DNA of 64,000 bases from a virus: positions 1 through 64,000 of the IMG/VR virus record IMGVR_UViG_3300047310_000431; one strand, given 5' to 3'. A model generated the notes under the pieces. That model saw only the letters and a list, made by a program, of their open reading frames with translations. It did not search any database and was not told the origin of the DNA. Numbering within the stretch: position 1 is the first letter of the stretch; each line of letters starts with the position of its first letter. Both the position numbers and the translations under genes were made by a program. Shown here piece after piece: positions 7,673 to 17,257 of the stretch.

Positions 7673-7833
7673 TACCCTATCCCATGAAGATTGCCGGTGA
7701 GGAACAAGATCAGGAGAATGATCAGCACAAGGCCAAGCACGCCGCCAAGCCCCGGCGCGCCCCAGTTCGCATGTCCATACCAGCCGCCGCCAAACAGCAG
7801 CAGCACTAGAATGATGACGATGATGAGCGTCAT
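7672..7833 (-). CDS. Small membrane protein, DUF3309-like (53 aa)
   Basis: Begins [17 protein letters not shown] and ends [20 protein letters not shown]. Two hydrophobic helices are separated by a [11 protein letters not shown] turn, the arrangement of DUF3309 small membrane proteins found in bacteria and phages. It sits in the inner membrane if expressed. It could influence lysis or particle entry, but nothing shows which. Four bases separate it from another small membrane protein gene upstream. Confidence 0.62.
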   Translation of the reverse strand: MTLIIVIILVLLLFGGGWYGHANWGAPGLGGVLGLVLIILLILFLTGNLHGIG

Positions 7834-7834
7834 G

Positions 7835-8005
7835 TCATCCCCTGACCGGGGGACCGAAGACTTGCCAGCCCAGCAGACCGAACAGGATGTAGCCGACAAC
7901 GCCGACACCGATGGGACCATAGGCACCAAGCACGGCGAAGTGCCAGCAGAGGGCGAGTATCAGCAGGATGATCATGATCACCCAGAACAGAAGACCTCGG
8001 GTCAT
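7835..8005 (-). CDS. Small two-helix membrane protein (56 aa)
   Basis: Reads MTRGLLFWVIMIILLILALC, followed by WHFAVLGAYGPIGVG and a second hydrophobic run ILFGLLGWQVF. The two predicted membrane helices are joined by a short Gly-rich turn. The ATG overlaps the stop of the upstream 69-aa gene (ATGA). Paired with the DUF3309-like gene it forms a two-gene membrane cassette inside the head cluster. A holin-like role is possible but unsupported; a likelier holin lies beside the endolysin at 19.5 kb. Confidence 0.55.
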   Translation of the reverse strand: MTRGLLFWVIMIILLILALCWHFAVLGAYGPIGVGVVGYILFGLLGWQVFGPPVRG

Positions 8006-8211
8006 CGCCTTGTCCTCCCGCCACCACAGAATTTGGGATCGTCATGGTACTGAACCTTGCCGCCCTTTTTCATGGGGGCAAAAGCCTGCGCCGGAATGTT
8101 AGGCTGGAAAGCATCCATCGGCGATGCCGCAGCCTGCATGGGTTTCGTCATCTTGGCGATGGCGGGCATCTTGGGACGTCCTACTGCTACTCCAAAATTC
8201 TTGCGAGCCAT
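8002..8211 (-). CDS. Small basic hypothetical protein (69 aa)
   Basis: Begins MARKNFGVAVGRPKMPAIAKM and contains a FAPMKKGGKVQYHDD segment. The KKGG patch is reminiscent of the Lys/Gly-rich patches seen in phage internal proteins. It is nine bases downstream of the portal stop codon in the same direction and overlaps the next gene by four bases. Function unknown. Confidence 0.5.
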   Translation of the reverse strand: MARKNFGVAVGRPKMPAIAKMTKPMQAAASPMDAFQPNIPAQAFAPMKKGGKVQYHDDPKFCGGGRTRR

Positions 8212-8219
8212 GGTTCCTC

Positions 8220-10919
8220 CTATTCACTAACGGCGCTACCTGTCGTCATGTTGCCGGGACCTTTGATCTTGGCCAGCTTCACCGCAGTCTCGTTGCCCAT
8301 CTCTTCGATTTCCACTTTCGATTCGTTCGCCGCATCAGCCACCGCCTCGCGCGATTCGTTGGTGGCGTCGATGCCGTCAAGACGCGCCTGATTGGCTTCT
8401 TGCGCGGTCTTGGCCTTTAGCTGATCCGCGTGCGCCTGCGCAAACGTCTTCTCCCGGTCGCTCTGCTCTTTCAGAGAGAGTTCGCGATCACGCAAGTCAC
8501 GATCACGCTCCTTGCCCTCCGCATCGGTCTGCATCTTGGTCTGGTCGAGCATGGCCTTGCGATCATCGGCCTGCTGCTTGGTCTGGGCCTGCACGATCTG
8601 AAGCTGCGTCTTCTTCTCGTCGCCCACCGCCTTGGCCTGATCGGCAGCCTCCTGCCGCGTCACGTCCTTCATGGCGACGACGCTCGGGTCCATCGGCATC
8701 GGCGGAGCGAGCCGTTGCTGGAGCATCTGGGCCTGCGCGATGATCGCCGGGAGACGCGCAAGCTGTTCATCCGCGAAGTCCATGACCTCGGGCGTCAACT
8801 CGGCCAGCAGACGGTCCAGCGGGGCCTCGTAGACCGGTCCGGCCATGCTCTCGATGGTGAGTTGAGGATCGCCGGTCTTCTCACGCAGCGCCACGTTGGC
8901 GGCGTCGAGCATGGCATCGGCGTACCACAAGGCGATGTGCTCGCTGAGATGTGGCAGGATGATCGGCAGGTACTTGGTCGCAATGATCGGGTTCGATCCG
9001 AACAATGGCGACTGGATAAACGCGCAATGCGTCGCCAGATGGGCTTCGTGATCCTGACCGGGGAACGCCTTGATGGGCTGGCCATTGGCCGCGGTGGTGT
9101 TCTCGGCAACCGCGTTCTGCTGGACCGGCTCGGGCGACGGAATGAGGAACTGGTCGGGATCGGGAACCTTCATCTGCTTGAGGAAGTATTTCTCCGAGGC
9201 CCGCAGATTATAAATCTGCGGCAGCAGGGTCGCGCGCTGCGTGATGACCTGCGCCATCGACTGGCGCTGAATGTCGCTGAAGATGCGCGGATCGGAAACC
9301 GGGACGATGCGCATCGGCCCTTGGAAGTCTTCTTTCCGGACGATCAGTTCACCGAACTGATCCTGTATCTTGACGTTGTCGACGGTCTCGGCGTTGATGT
9401 CCCACAACTGGCGCAGAAAGCGAGCCATCGAGCGATGAAGACGACCGTGAACCGCCCCGAAGTTCTTGAGCCCCTGCTCAATGAACATGTTGGCCGTACC
9501 GACTGGTGTCTGCCCGCCGAATTTGTCGAACTCATCGAATGTGGTCCGGATCACCCCCTGCGCCGCGTCTACAAGGAAGCCCAGAAGGTTGAAGAGTACC
9601 GAGGATGGCGGCGGGAATGGTAGCGGCATGTAGGTCTTGCGCACGTCGTCCTGCGACAGCGAGCCCTGCATCTCCGTCGTCTGCATCGGCTGGGCCTTGA
9701 TATTCTGCCCGCCTGCCGTCGCGCCGCCCTTGAGCCGCACACCTGTCTGGCTGTTATTGAGATGCGCCGCATCCATCAGGGCGCGCAGCGCTCCGGTCGC
9801 CGCGCCCGACAGGCCGCCAATCATGTGCGTCATGCCGATGGGGTAGCCGCCGCGCCACGGGTAGAACGGCCATTCGATAACGAAGTCTAGGCGCTTCTGG
9901 TCTTGGTCCTGCGGCTTCCAGTTGCGGTAGATCGCCAGACACTTACGTGACTGCTCGTCGACCGTCATGATGTAGGGCTCGGCCGGATCGTCGTCGTCGT
10001 TCAGGCCAACCATGACGGACGACTCGAACACACGACGCACTGAATCTATGTTCTCGGTCGGCTGATCGCGGCCCACGATGCGGTCGTTGGACTGCTCGGA
10101 GCGCGTCGATTCAGGAATATCCGATGACGACTCGACGTCCACCACATCAAGCCACAGACCGGTCCGGACGTTGTCGGTGAATGCCCACTTGTCGACATCC
10201 ATTTCGTGCGTAATACGCGGCTGGGTGTAGATCGACCCGTCGCTCCACGGCCGATGTACCTTGTCGATGGGAATCGCGATCACCGACATGCCCTGCGCTT
10301 CATAGAGCGTCTTGGTGTAGAACGCGCCGCCCAGAGAGCACTGGGTGAAGCCCATCTCGAACTCGTAGGCCACGTTGGGCATCAGTTCAGTAAGCTGGAG
10401 GTTCATATAGCGCGCCACGCGCTCGCCAATGTCGTCCTTCTGCTGAGACGGCTCGCCAATCGTCTTGGCCTTCACCGGTCCCTCGGGCGGCATCATCTCG
10501 TTCATGATGCGCGAGGCGAAGTCGATGGCCGAAGCCGTCAACATCGGGTGGACGACTCGCGAGGCACCGGGGAAGGTGGCACCGCCGGGAGCGTCGTCAC
10601 CAAGGCCTGTACGGCGCAGGCCCTCCTCGTACTGCTTGTCGCGCTTGGCGCGTGCCTGCTTGTCTATCTCGATGGAATCGAGCAGGTCGGACGCCAGCTT
10701 GTCGAGCCGCGTCGGATCGAGCGTCTCGGCCAGATTGGCAAAGTGGTCCTGCATGCTGGAGGGCGGCGGACCCGGCGGCATGTTGACGTCGACATTGCCC
10801 TGCTCGTCGATGGTGAGATCGGAATCCGGGGGAGTCGTCGTGCTCAGGACCGACTGGCCCAGATCACTGCCCGGCTCTGCGTAGGGGTCCTGCGCGCCGG
10901 GATCGAACGGGTTTGACAT
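8220..10919 (-). CDS. Portal protein (long podovirus type, 899 aa)
   Basis: Forms the 12-fold ring through which DNA is packaged and ejected. The centre (residues ~100-600) carries phage portal features: FPGASRVVHPMLTASAIDFASRIM, a surface-rich beta part with YNLQLTELM-type helices, WRGGYPIGMTHMIGG, and TFDEFDKFGGQTPVGTANMFIEQG near the clip/stem region. The C-terminal ~200 residues are a Gln/Lys/Glu-rich coiled coil resembling the barrel extension of P22-type portals. The N-terminal ~55 residues are acidic and Pro-rich. The length is above the usual 500-750 aa. The gene is coupled to the giant polyvalent gene upstream by a TGATG overlap and lies in the normal portal-scaffold-capsid order. 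Confidence 0.88.
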   Translation of the reverse strand: MSNPFDPGAQDPYAEPGSDLGQSVLSTTTPPDSDLTIDEQGNVDVNMPPGPPPSSMQDHFANLAETLDPTRLDKLASDLLDSIEIDKQARAKRDKQYEEGLRRTGLGDDAPGGATFPGASRVVHPMLTASAIDFASRIMNEMMPPEGPVKAKTIGEPSQQKDDIGERVARYMNLQLTELMPNVAYEFEMGFTQCSLGGAFYTKTLYEAQGMSVIAIPIDKVHRPWSDGSIYTQPRITHEMDVDKWAFTDNVRTGLWLDVVDVESSSDIPESTRSEQSNDRIVGRDQPTENIDSVRRVFESSVMVGLNDDDDPAEPYIMTVDEQSRKCLAIYRNWKPQDQDQKRLDFVIEWPFYPWRGGYPIGMTHMIGGLSGAATGALRALMDAAHLNNSQTGVRLKGGATAGGQNIKAQPMQTTEMQGSLSQDDVRKTYMPLPFPPPSSVLFNLLGFLVDAAQGVIRTTFDEFDKFGGQTPVGTANMFIEQGLKNFGAVHGRLHRSMARFLRQLWDINAETVDNVKIQDQFGELIVRKEDFQGPMRIVPVSDPRIFSDIQRQSMAQVITQRATLLPQIYNLRASEKYFLKQMKVPDPDQFLIPSPEPVQQNAVAENTTAANGQPIKAFPGQDHEAHLATHCAFIQSPLFGSNPIIATKYLPIILPHLSEHIALWYADAMLDAANVALREKTGDPQLTIESMAGPVYEAPLDRLLAELTPEVMDFADEQLARLPAIIAQAQMLQQRLAPPMPMDPSVVAMKDVTRQEAADQAKAVGDEKKTQLQIVQAQTKQQADDRKAMLDQTKMQTDAEGKERDRDLRDRELSLKEQSDREKTFAQAHADQLKAKTAQEANQARLDGIDATNESREAVADAANESKVEIEEMGNETAVKLAKIKGPGNMTTGSAVSE

Positions 10920-13900
10920 CAGAAGCTCCCTTGAATGCTAAGAGAGCCCCTGATCGGGTTGTTACCGCCCGCTCCACCACCCGTCCCGTTCATGCCGCCG
11001 CTCAACGCGCCCACGCCCTGACCGAGACCCTGCGGTGTCGGCGGCGGCATCGGCATGACGGAGTTGGCCATGTTGTTCAGGACGTTCTGCGGCTGGCCGG
11101 TATTGCCGGGCATGCTGGGCGGAACCTGTGCCGATTGTGGAGCCATGCTCCAATCCGCAGGTCTCCCCGTGAGCCAGTCAATTGGGCTATCGATCAACTG
11201 ACGAGGCTGTCCGTCGGGACCGTTCTGTCCCCACTGCGGCGTGTTCATGACCGACCCCATCGATCCCGGCGGACCGTTCTGTCCCCACTGCGGCGTGTTC
11301 ATGACCGACCCCATCGACCCCGGCGGCTGCACAGGCCCGCCGTCATCGAAGCCGGGGACGTAGCCGCCCATCGCGTAGTTCATCACATGGTAGCCAAGCA
11401 TGTCGTCGTCGACCGAACCGCCCGCGGCGTATATTGGCGGAATCTCCGGAACAGCAGCGCCTGCGCCACCCGCTCCACCCGCGCCGCCGAACATCTTCGC
11501 GATCATGGGCAGCGCGCTGAGACCCATGTTGAAGGCGCTCGATCCGCTGGAGCCCTGCCCAGCCTGCCCTGCACCCTGCGGCGCGGGCAGCGGAGGAAGC
11601 GTCGGAGGAGGCTGCACCTGTTTCTGCCCCGGTACATCGCCGAACTGGTCGACCGCGCCGGGGATGATGCCCTTGACGAACGCCATCGGGTCGCCACCGA
11701 GACGCGCAGACAGCGCTCCGCTTCCGACTACGCCCCCGTCGTCGAACTCAGGGAGACGGCGAGGGAAGTTGTCCCTGAGAAGATTGTACATGCCACTGAT
11801 TCCTTTTTTGATCGGCACAGTCTGCTCATCGGCCGCGTGCTTGATCTTGGCCATGTAGCTCGGCGCTGGATTTAGAAAAGAGGAAGCCATCGACATCAAC
11901 GGCTGGGTTCCCATCTGGAACGGCAGAGTCGTAGCGAAGGGCAGCACATCAGCAAGATCACGCAAGCCCGGATGAATGTTATCGCGAGCACCCTGCGTCA
12001 TCGCCTTCTGTCTGCCCACCTCGGCCGCATAGTCAAGCTGGTCGGGGTTCGTACCGTAGCGTGCAGCGATGTTATGGCTCAAGCCTCCGCTCATGTTCTC
12101 CAGCAGGATGCGGTTCATCATGCCCAACTGGCTGTTGGCCTGATCATTAGGGTTGTACTCTTTTCCTGACCACAACTCAGCCTGATTGGCCCTGTAATCA
12201 GAAATGCGCTTACCAAGATTTCCGAGATAGGAGCGCACGGGGTCCGTGCGTGTACCTGCATTCTGTAGGCGCTCCATCGACGCGCGTCTCTCGGCCGCGG
12301 TCGGCGTCAACCGGAACTCGCCGAAGTCGTCGCGTGGATTGCTGAAATTGTAATCGGTCGTGCCGATGGCCGGATAATCTGAATCGGGCGGACCGCCATC
12401 TTGGAAGTGCTGTACCGGACCGCCCTCCGCCTTGTTGTAGTCATCCCACGCGAAACTCGGCAGCAAACCAACCTTCTGGTCGGCATAGACGGTATCGTCC
12501 TGCGACGCTCCCCGATTGCGCTCGGCGTAGGGGCCGAAATTGGCCCATGAGTTTTGCCCGCGCAGTTCGCTGGTCATGGCGGGGATCGCATCGTCGGAGT
12601 AGAGCCGCGCATGGGCGCGCCATGCGCGATCCTCGCCCTTGTGACGGAAGTACGGATTGCCCGGTCCGAAGTGGCCGTACATGTCGTGGACGATGCGAAA
12701 GGCATCGTTGACCCGCGCATCTGGCAGGTCGCCAATCTGGCCCGCCTTCGTCATCTCCAGCGGATGATTGAGCGTCTCGTTGACCGAACCGAAGCCACCC
12801 TCGGTCGGGAACACCTTGAGCCGGTTGTTGGCCAGCACGTCGTGATAGCCCAGAGCGGGCGACTCCTTGTAGGGGTTGCCCTCGCCGGGCTTGAGGAACT
12901 CGAACTGCGTTCCGAGCGGCCGAAGCGCCCTGTACTGATCCATCGTCTCGTCGATCAGCGCCTCGTAGGAGCGCTTGGTGGCGGGATCAAACGGATTGTG
13001 CTGCATCGACTCGTAGGCCTCGGCGACCTTGCGGGCACGGTCCTCGTCGAAGGCCGGGAACGACTCGACAGGATAGTCTCTGCCCTGCTTGCGCGCGAAA
13101 CCGCCCGCGATGTCCTCAATCTCCTTGATCGGATAGCTCGGCATCTCGCCCACGCCGGGCAGCTTGACCGTCTTGGGCTTGCCCTCGGCCAGCCTGTTGA
13201 GAGTGCTCAGGACGCCCTTCTTGACGAAGCCCTCGGGACCGCCGAACTCGGGGACCATGCCGCCCTCGTCGTACGCGCCCGCCTTGCCGGTGATGATCAG
13301 ATCGCGCGCCGTCTCGGGTGACACGCCGAGTCGTTGCGCTGCCTTCATGATCTGACCAGACAGCAGTTCCAGCTTGGGCGAGCCGATGGTGCGCACGCCG
13401 GTTTGCGGCCCCAGCACGTTCCAGATCATCGCCTGAAGATCGCGCGGGTACATGTCGACTTTTCTGCTGGCCTGCTGCCACCACGGCAGGAAGTCGTCGT
13501 ACTCTGGGTTGGTCAGTTCCTTGAACAGACTGTCCTGAGACTTGGCCGTTCTCACATCGCCGTAGCCAACGCCGCGAGAAATGTGCGAATCGGCAATTGG
13601 ACTGCGCGGGTCGGACCAGATCGGATCGGTCGCCTGAACGTACGTCGGCACCTTGTGCCGGTCACTCCACAGCTTGCCGCTGGCTTCGAGGTTGATCAGG
13701 CCGGGGACATGCGCGGTCGTATGGTAGGCGTGGCTCGGCGCATCAAGCATGTCGGGAGGGAAGTTCTCCATCTCGTAACGACTCGGGATGTAGACGCCCT
13801 TCTTGGTCGAACCCTTCTCGCTGACACCGCCGAAATTGACGTAGTCTCCGAGCCGCCCCTGCTCGGCCATCATGTTGGCCAGCGTTCCTCGATTGGTCTC

Positions 13901-16900
13901 CGATACCGGTGACGCGCCCGCCGAATGCAGTCCGGTGCGCGCGTTGAACATGCGCTGATAGGCAGGATCGGTACCGAGGTAGCTCATGCGATCCCACAGC
14001 GGCTGCATCTCGTACCACGACCGCGTCAACCTCAATGTCGGATCATCCAGAGCCGCCTCGGCGATATTGGTGATGCGGTTCATGTTGCGGCCGGTCAGGA
14101 CCTGCGGCGATATCGCCGAACCGCGCCCGTTCTTGGGACGATAGGCGGGCGGTACCAACAGCAGGTTGGAGTAGTCACGCGCCGACTGCATCTCGTCCAG
14201 TTCATTGCGCCCGACACCGAACAGGCGACGCATAGCCTCCTCATCGCCCGCGTCGTACTTGGCCTTGGCCTCCGCGATAAGCTGAGATGGTGGTTTATAG
14301 ATGCCGGGGAAGCTGAGTCGTCGCGGATCATCAACCGTCTGGATGCTCGGCACCGGATTGAGCAGGATCGGCGCAGACTTGGGCTTGCGTGCCGCGTTGA
14401 GTTGTTTTTCCTGTTCGTTGAGCCGGGCAATGCGACGGCTCAATGCGGCCTCGGCTTTATCCTTCAAACCAACCTGTGTCAGAGCACCGACGTCGCTCAG
14501 GTCCGCGCCGCTATTGTCGGGTGCATTGCCGATGTCGCTCAGGTCGGCTGATGTATCGTCGGGCGCGTAGCCGATTTCGCCAAGACCACCAAAGCGATAA
14601 TTGCGCACGGCACCACCCTTGGATTTCTCGCGGTTGACGATGTCGATCAGGTCGGACGACTGCGGGAAGACAACGTAGTTGCGCGTGTCGCCCGATCCCT
14701 GACGACTGAACTTGTCGAGAAAGCGAACACCGGGGAAGCCTACTTCACTGAGATACGCTGACGTGTGCTTCTTGGGATCAGTGTCGCCACGCATCCAGTC
14801 GGAGCCCATCAACGATTCAGGCAACGACTCGTGGACATCGGGGGTCGTCAAAGAATGAAACAGTTCCCTGCCCTCATAGGCTCCGGGATCGGCGCTGAAT
14901 GGATTGAGGCCATGATTTTCAACGTGATAGTCGAGTGCGTCCCGCACCTTTGGATGAATGCGGTTCCATGTGTTTGAATCGACCGGCGCATCCCAGTCGA
15001 AGAACTCGCTCGGCTTGGCGTTAAGGTCGAGGTGATAGAGCCAGCCCGGCTTCTGCGTGCCGTAGCCGGGAGGCAGGCCCTCCATGATCGCCTTGATGTT
15101 CTCAGGCGAGTAGCGTTCGCCGCCTGCGCGTACGCCGAGACCATGCGCGATTCTTGATTCATCTTCGCCGCGAGCCGCACGTTCCCTGATCGACTTGGCG
15201 AGCAGGGAAAGCATGCGCGGGTCTTCGTCGTAAGGCAGATGCATGCCCGCCAGCGACTCAAGGACACGCTGCGATTCAAGATCGTCGACCGGCAATCCGT
15301 ACTTCGCCCAGCGACCGGGACTATCGCCCTTGCCTGCGGTGATACGGCGATACTCCTCGGCGACTGCCGGGTTCTCGGCCGAGTAGAACCCGTGACCGAA
15401 AGCGGCGCTGCCTTCGCCCTTGCCGATGAACGCCGGATCGAACTTGTCGAACTTGTAGGGCGAGCCGGTATAGGTGCGTATCTTGTTGAGCGCGCCCTTG
15501 ACGATGCCGGAGCCAAGGCCCTCGAAGTGCTGGACCGTGCCACCCTCGGCAAGCCACGGCCCGGTGAACTGGGGCAGCGTGTCCTCGGTGAGGCCGCGCG
15601 TGACCAGCGGATCGTAGGCGGCCGATTCGGGAATGACCTTACCGGCCTGCGAATTGAGCAGCTTGCGGAACGCATTGACGCCGCCCTCGGGATCGGCCGC
15701 GGTGTTCTGGTAACCGAAGCGGTTGCGTGCCTGATCGGACGGCTGCACCGAGAGCAGCGCCTTGTCGTACTGCATCATCTCGGCCTGCGTCATCATGCGA
15801 TGACGTCCGTCGTGTCCGACAACCATAGGATACTTGCCGATGGTCGGGGGCCCGCCAAGACCCTGCAGGAAGGCGTGCTCGCCGGTATTGCCGAACCGCA
15901 GCAGCGGAACCTCGTCCCACTTGCCTTCCCTGCCGACAGCGGCGTACTTGCGCAGCACGTCCTGAATGTTGCCGCGCTCGCGGTCGAACATCGAGAAGTG
16001 CGCGGCGTTGCTGTAGTCGGGGCTGTTCAGCGTCGCCAGCGGGATGCGCGGTGCGAGGTTCTTGAACTCCCACGGATCGATGACAGTCAGCAGGTTGGGA
16101 ACGTCGAGGGGAACATTCTTGTATCTGTCCCAACCCAACGACTCGTTCAGCGCGTGCTTGTCGAACAGCGATATGTCCGCGCCAAGGTCGGCGGCGTCGC
16201 GGAGCCGCAGCGCGCCCTTCTTGCCGTGGTTCTGCTCGACGAACTTCAGGCGGTCTTCCAGCGACATCGCGCCCGGCGACTGGATGTTGGGCGTCGGCAC
16301 AGGCCGAAGGAACGACGCCAGATCGGATGTCGCGTTGGTCGTCGGTCCCCACGTCGACGGAGTCGTCGGGAACTGCGGATTCGCGGCGACGAATGGATTC
16401 GGCTCCGGCATCTTCTTCAACTTGGTCTTGTCGATGTCGGCCAGCGCTGCGAAACCCTTCCTGACGATCTGGCTGCCCTTGCCCTCGAAGTGCTGCAACG
16501 CACCGCCCTCGGCGAACGTCTTCTCGCTGAACGACAGGGGTGGGCGATACCCGCCGGGGAAGCCGGTGGGCTCCGGCGTGAACTCGGTGCCCGTGCCCTG
16601 CGGGAAATAGGTCCGCATGAGTCGTTCGATGACCTCGTCAGGTTCGCCCACCTGATCAGACAACCGCGAAGGCTGGATGTTGACCAGCGCCTTGCCCTCG
16701 TTCATGCGCGCCAACATACGCATGCGGTGACGGGCTTCGTGGCCTTCGACCCAAGCCTTGTCGTCGGGGATGTTGGGGTCAGGCTCTCTCAGCCATAGCT
16801 GGCCGGGCTCCGATAGACCGCGCTTCTCTGCGTTCAGCCGCAAACCTGAAAGGTAGGCGTCGAGCGTCCGCTCGGTATGACCCGGCGGCAGAGGAAAGTT

Positions 16901-17191
16901 AAAATTGGTACGGCCGTAGGGTATTTCATTGGGCTGCATGATGGGCCGGGCGAACGACTCGAACTCACCCGGCGGCATCGCCATCAGCAGGCCTGCATTC
17001 TGTATTTTGGAGCCGCCGTAGTTTGGCGTCGACCCCATCAGGTTGCTCAGGCTCTTGGGGTTCCACAGGCCGAGGTTGACGCCTTCATCACCGGCCTGAA
17101 TCAGTCGCTCGGCCTGCGTCTTGCCATACTTGCGCTCGACGTCGGCGATGACGTCGGCGACCTTGCTGAATCTCGTAAGCCTGCCAGCCAT
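10919..17191 (-). CDS. Giant polyvalent virion protein with ADP-ribosyltransferase-like domain
   Basis: About 2,090 aa from the ATG at 17191 (a TTG four codons upstream is less likely). Two related N-terminal modules (residues ~10-250 and ~310-560) each start with a helix (VERKYGKTQAERL; VEQNHGKKGALRL), contain a GHxxRHRM motif, and end in AEGGxxQHFEGxGSxIV. Residues ~573-850 resemble ADP-ribosyltransferase-type domains of phage polyvalent proteins: TYTGSPYKFDKF, GEGSAAFGHGFYSAE, GVRFLDKFSR, RNYVVFP. Further conserved-looking segments lie near residues 1257 (DLQAMIWNVLGPQ) and 1500 (FRIVHDMYGHFGPG, RGQNSWANFGP). The end is Gly/Pro-rich with an 18-aa repeat. Such proteins are thought to be packaged and injected to act on the host early in infection. 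Confidence 0.72.
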   Translation of the reverse strand: MAGRLTRFSKVADVIADVERKYGKTQAERLIQAGDEGVNLGLWNPKSLSNLMGSTPNYGGSKIQNAGLLMAMPPGEFESFARPIMQPNEIPYGRTNFNFPLPPGHTERTLDAYLSGLRLNAEKRGLSEPGQLWLREPDPNIPDDKAWVEGHEARHRMRMLARMNEGKALVNIQPSRLSDQVGEPDEVIERLMRTYFPQGTGTEFTPEPTGFPGGYRPPLSFSEKTFAEGGALQHFEGKGSQIVRKGFAALADIDKTKLKKMPEPNPFVAANPQFPTTPSTWGPTTNATSDLASFLRPVPTPNIQSPGAMSLEDRLKFVEQNHGKKGALRLRDAADLGADISLFDKHALNESLGWDRYKNVPLDVPNLLTVIDPWEFKNLAPRIPLATLNSPDYSNAAHFSMFDRERGNIQDVLRKYAAVGREGKWDEVPLLRFGNTGEHAFLQGLGGPPTIGKYPMVVGHDGRHRMMTQAEMMQYDKALLSVQPSDQARNRFGYQNTAADPEGGVNAFRKLLNSQAGKVIPESAAYDPLVTRGLTEDTLPQFTGPWLAEGGTVQHFEGLGSGIVKGALNKIRTYTGSPYKFDKFDPAFIGKGEGSAAFGHGFYSAENPAVAEEYRRITAGKGDSPGRWAKYGLPVDDLESQRVLESLAGMHLPYDEDPRMLSLLAKSIRERAARGEDESRIAHGLGVRAGGERYSPENIKAIMEGLPPGYGTQKPGWLYHLDLNAKPSEFFDWDAPVDSNTWNRIHPKVRDALDYHVENHGLNPFSADPGAYEGRELFHSLTTPDVHESLPESLMGSDWMRGDTDPKKHTSAYLSEVGFPGVRFLDKFSRQGSGDTRNYVVFPQSSDLIDIVNREKSKGGAVRNYRFGGLGEIGYAPDDTSADLSDIGNAPDNSGADLSDVGALTQVGLKDKAEAALSRRIARLNEQEKQLNAARKPKSAPILLNPVPSIQTVDDPRRLSFPGIYKPPSQLIAEAKAKYDAGDEEAMRRLFGVGRNELDEMQSARDYSNLLLVPPAYRPKNGRGSAISPQVLTGRNMNRITNIAEAALDDPTLRLTRSWYEMQPLWDRMSYLGTDPAYQRMFNARTGLHSAGASPVSETNRGTLANMMAEQGRLGDYVNFGGVSEKGSTKKGVYIPSRYEMENFPPDMLDAPSHAYHTTAHVPGLINLEASGKLWSDRHKVPTYVQATDPIWSDPRSPIADSHISRGVGYGDVRTAKSQDSLFKELTNPEYDDFLPWWQQASRKVDMYPRDLQAMIWNVLGPQTGVRTIGSPKLELLSGQIMKAAQRLGVSPETARDLIITGKAGAYDEGGMVPEFGGPEGFVKKGVLSTLNRLAEGKPKTVKLPGVGEMPSYPIKEIEDIAGGFARKQGRDYPVESFPAFDEDRARKVAEAYESMQHNPFDPATKRSYEALIDETMDQYRALRPLGTQFEFLKPGEGNPYKESPALGYHDVLANNRLKVFPTEGGFGSVNETLNHPLEMTKAGQIGDLPDARVNDAFRIVHDMYGHFGPGNPYFRHKGEDRAWRAHARLYSDDAIPAMTSELRGQNSWANFGPYAERNRGASQDDTVYADQKVGLLPSFAWDDYNKAEGGPVQHFQDGGPPDSDYPAIGTTDYNFSNPRDDFGEFRLTPTAAERRASMERLQNAGTRTDPVRSYLGNLGKRISDYRANQAELWSGKEYNPNDQANSQLGMMNRILLENMSGGLSHNIAARYGTNPDQLDYAAEVGRQKAMTQGARDNIHPGLRDLADVLPFATTLPFQMGTQPLMSMASSFLNPAPSYMAKIKHAADEQTVPIKKGISGMYNLLRDNFPRRLPEFDDGGVVGSGALSARLGGDPMAFVKGIIPGAVDQFGDVPGQKQVQPPPTLPPLPAPQGAGQAGQGSSGSSAFNMGLSALPMIAKMFGGAGGAGGAGAAVPEIPPIYAAGGSVDDDMLGYHVMNYAMGGYVPGFDDGGPVQPPGSMGSVMNTPQWGQNGPPGSMGSVMNTPQWGQNGPDGQPRQLIDSPIDWLTGRPADWSMAPQSAQVPPSMPGNTGQPQNVLNNMANSVMPMPPPTPQGLGQGVGALSGGMNGTGGGAGGNNPIRGSLSIQGSF
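11219..11326. repeat. 54-bp tandem repeat inside the giant gene
   Basis: Two adjacent, nearly identical 54-bp units (one substitution noticed) encode PGSMGSVMNTPQWGQNGP twice. The frame is kept, so the protein gains 18 residues per copy. The high identity suggests a recent slippage or recombination event; copy number may vary between relatives. Confidence 0.85.
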
Positions 17192-17193
17192 GC

Positions 17194-17240
17194 GTCCCCG
17201 CAACCGGCCAGAGGCAGTCTGGTGGCCGGATAGCGGGGAC
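17194..17240 (-). promoter_or_regulatory. Hairpin that covers the giant gene's ribosome binding site
   Basis: Arms 17194-17201 and 17233-17240 (GTCCCCGC with GCGGGGAC) and inner arms 17204-17210 and 17223-17229 (CCGGCCA with TGGCCGG) pair, with a central loop. In the leftward mRNA the 3' arm contains GGGGA, the only ribosome binding site before the ATG at 17191. The structure could therefore hold back translation of the ~2,090-aa protein, or act as an attenuated terminator after the upstream gene. Confidence 0.5.
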
Positions 17241-17257
17241 CATACTCCATGTAGTTT

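Noticed and set aside
7672-8005. The two small membrane proteins as the main holin pair
   Set aside because: They lie in the head cluster, far from the endolysin. The membrane gene at 19524 next to the endolysin is the better candidate.
8430-9623. Plus-strand frame of 397 aa opposite the portal gene
   Set aside because: Shadow of the portal coiled-coil region; the composition is dominated by Arg, Leu and His.
11219-11326. Tandem repeats as a possible CRISPR array
   Set aside because: Only two adjacent units with no spacers, in frame within a gene. No other regularly spaced repeats were seen in the window.
15239-16798. Plus-strand frame of 519 aa opposite the giant protein
   Set aside because: The minus strand has recognisable domains; the antisense frame has none and no ribosome binding site.
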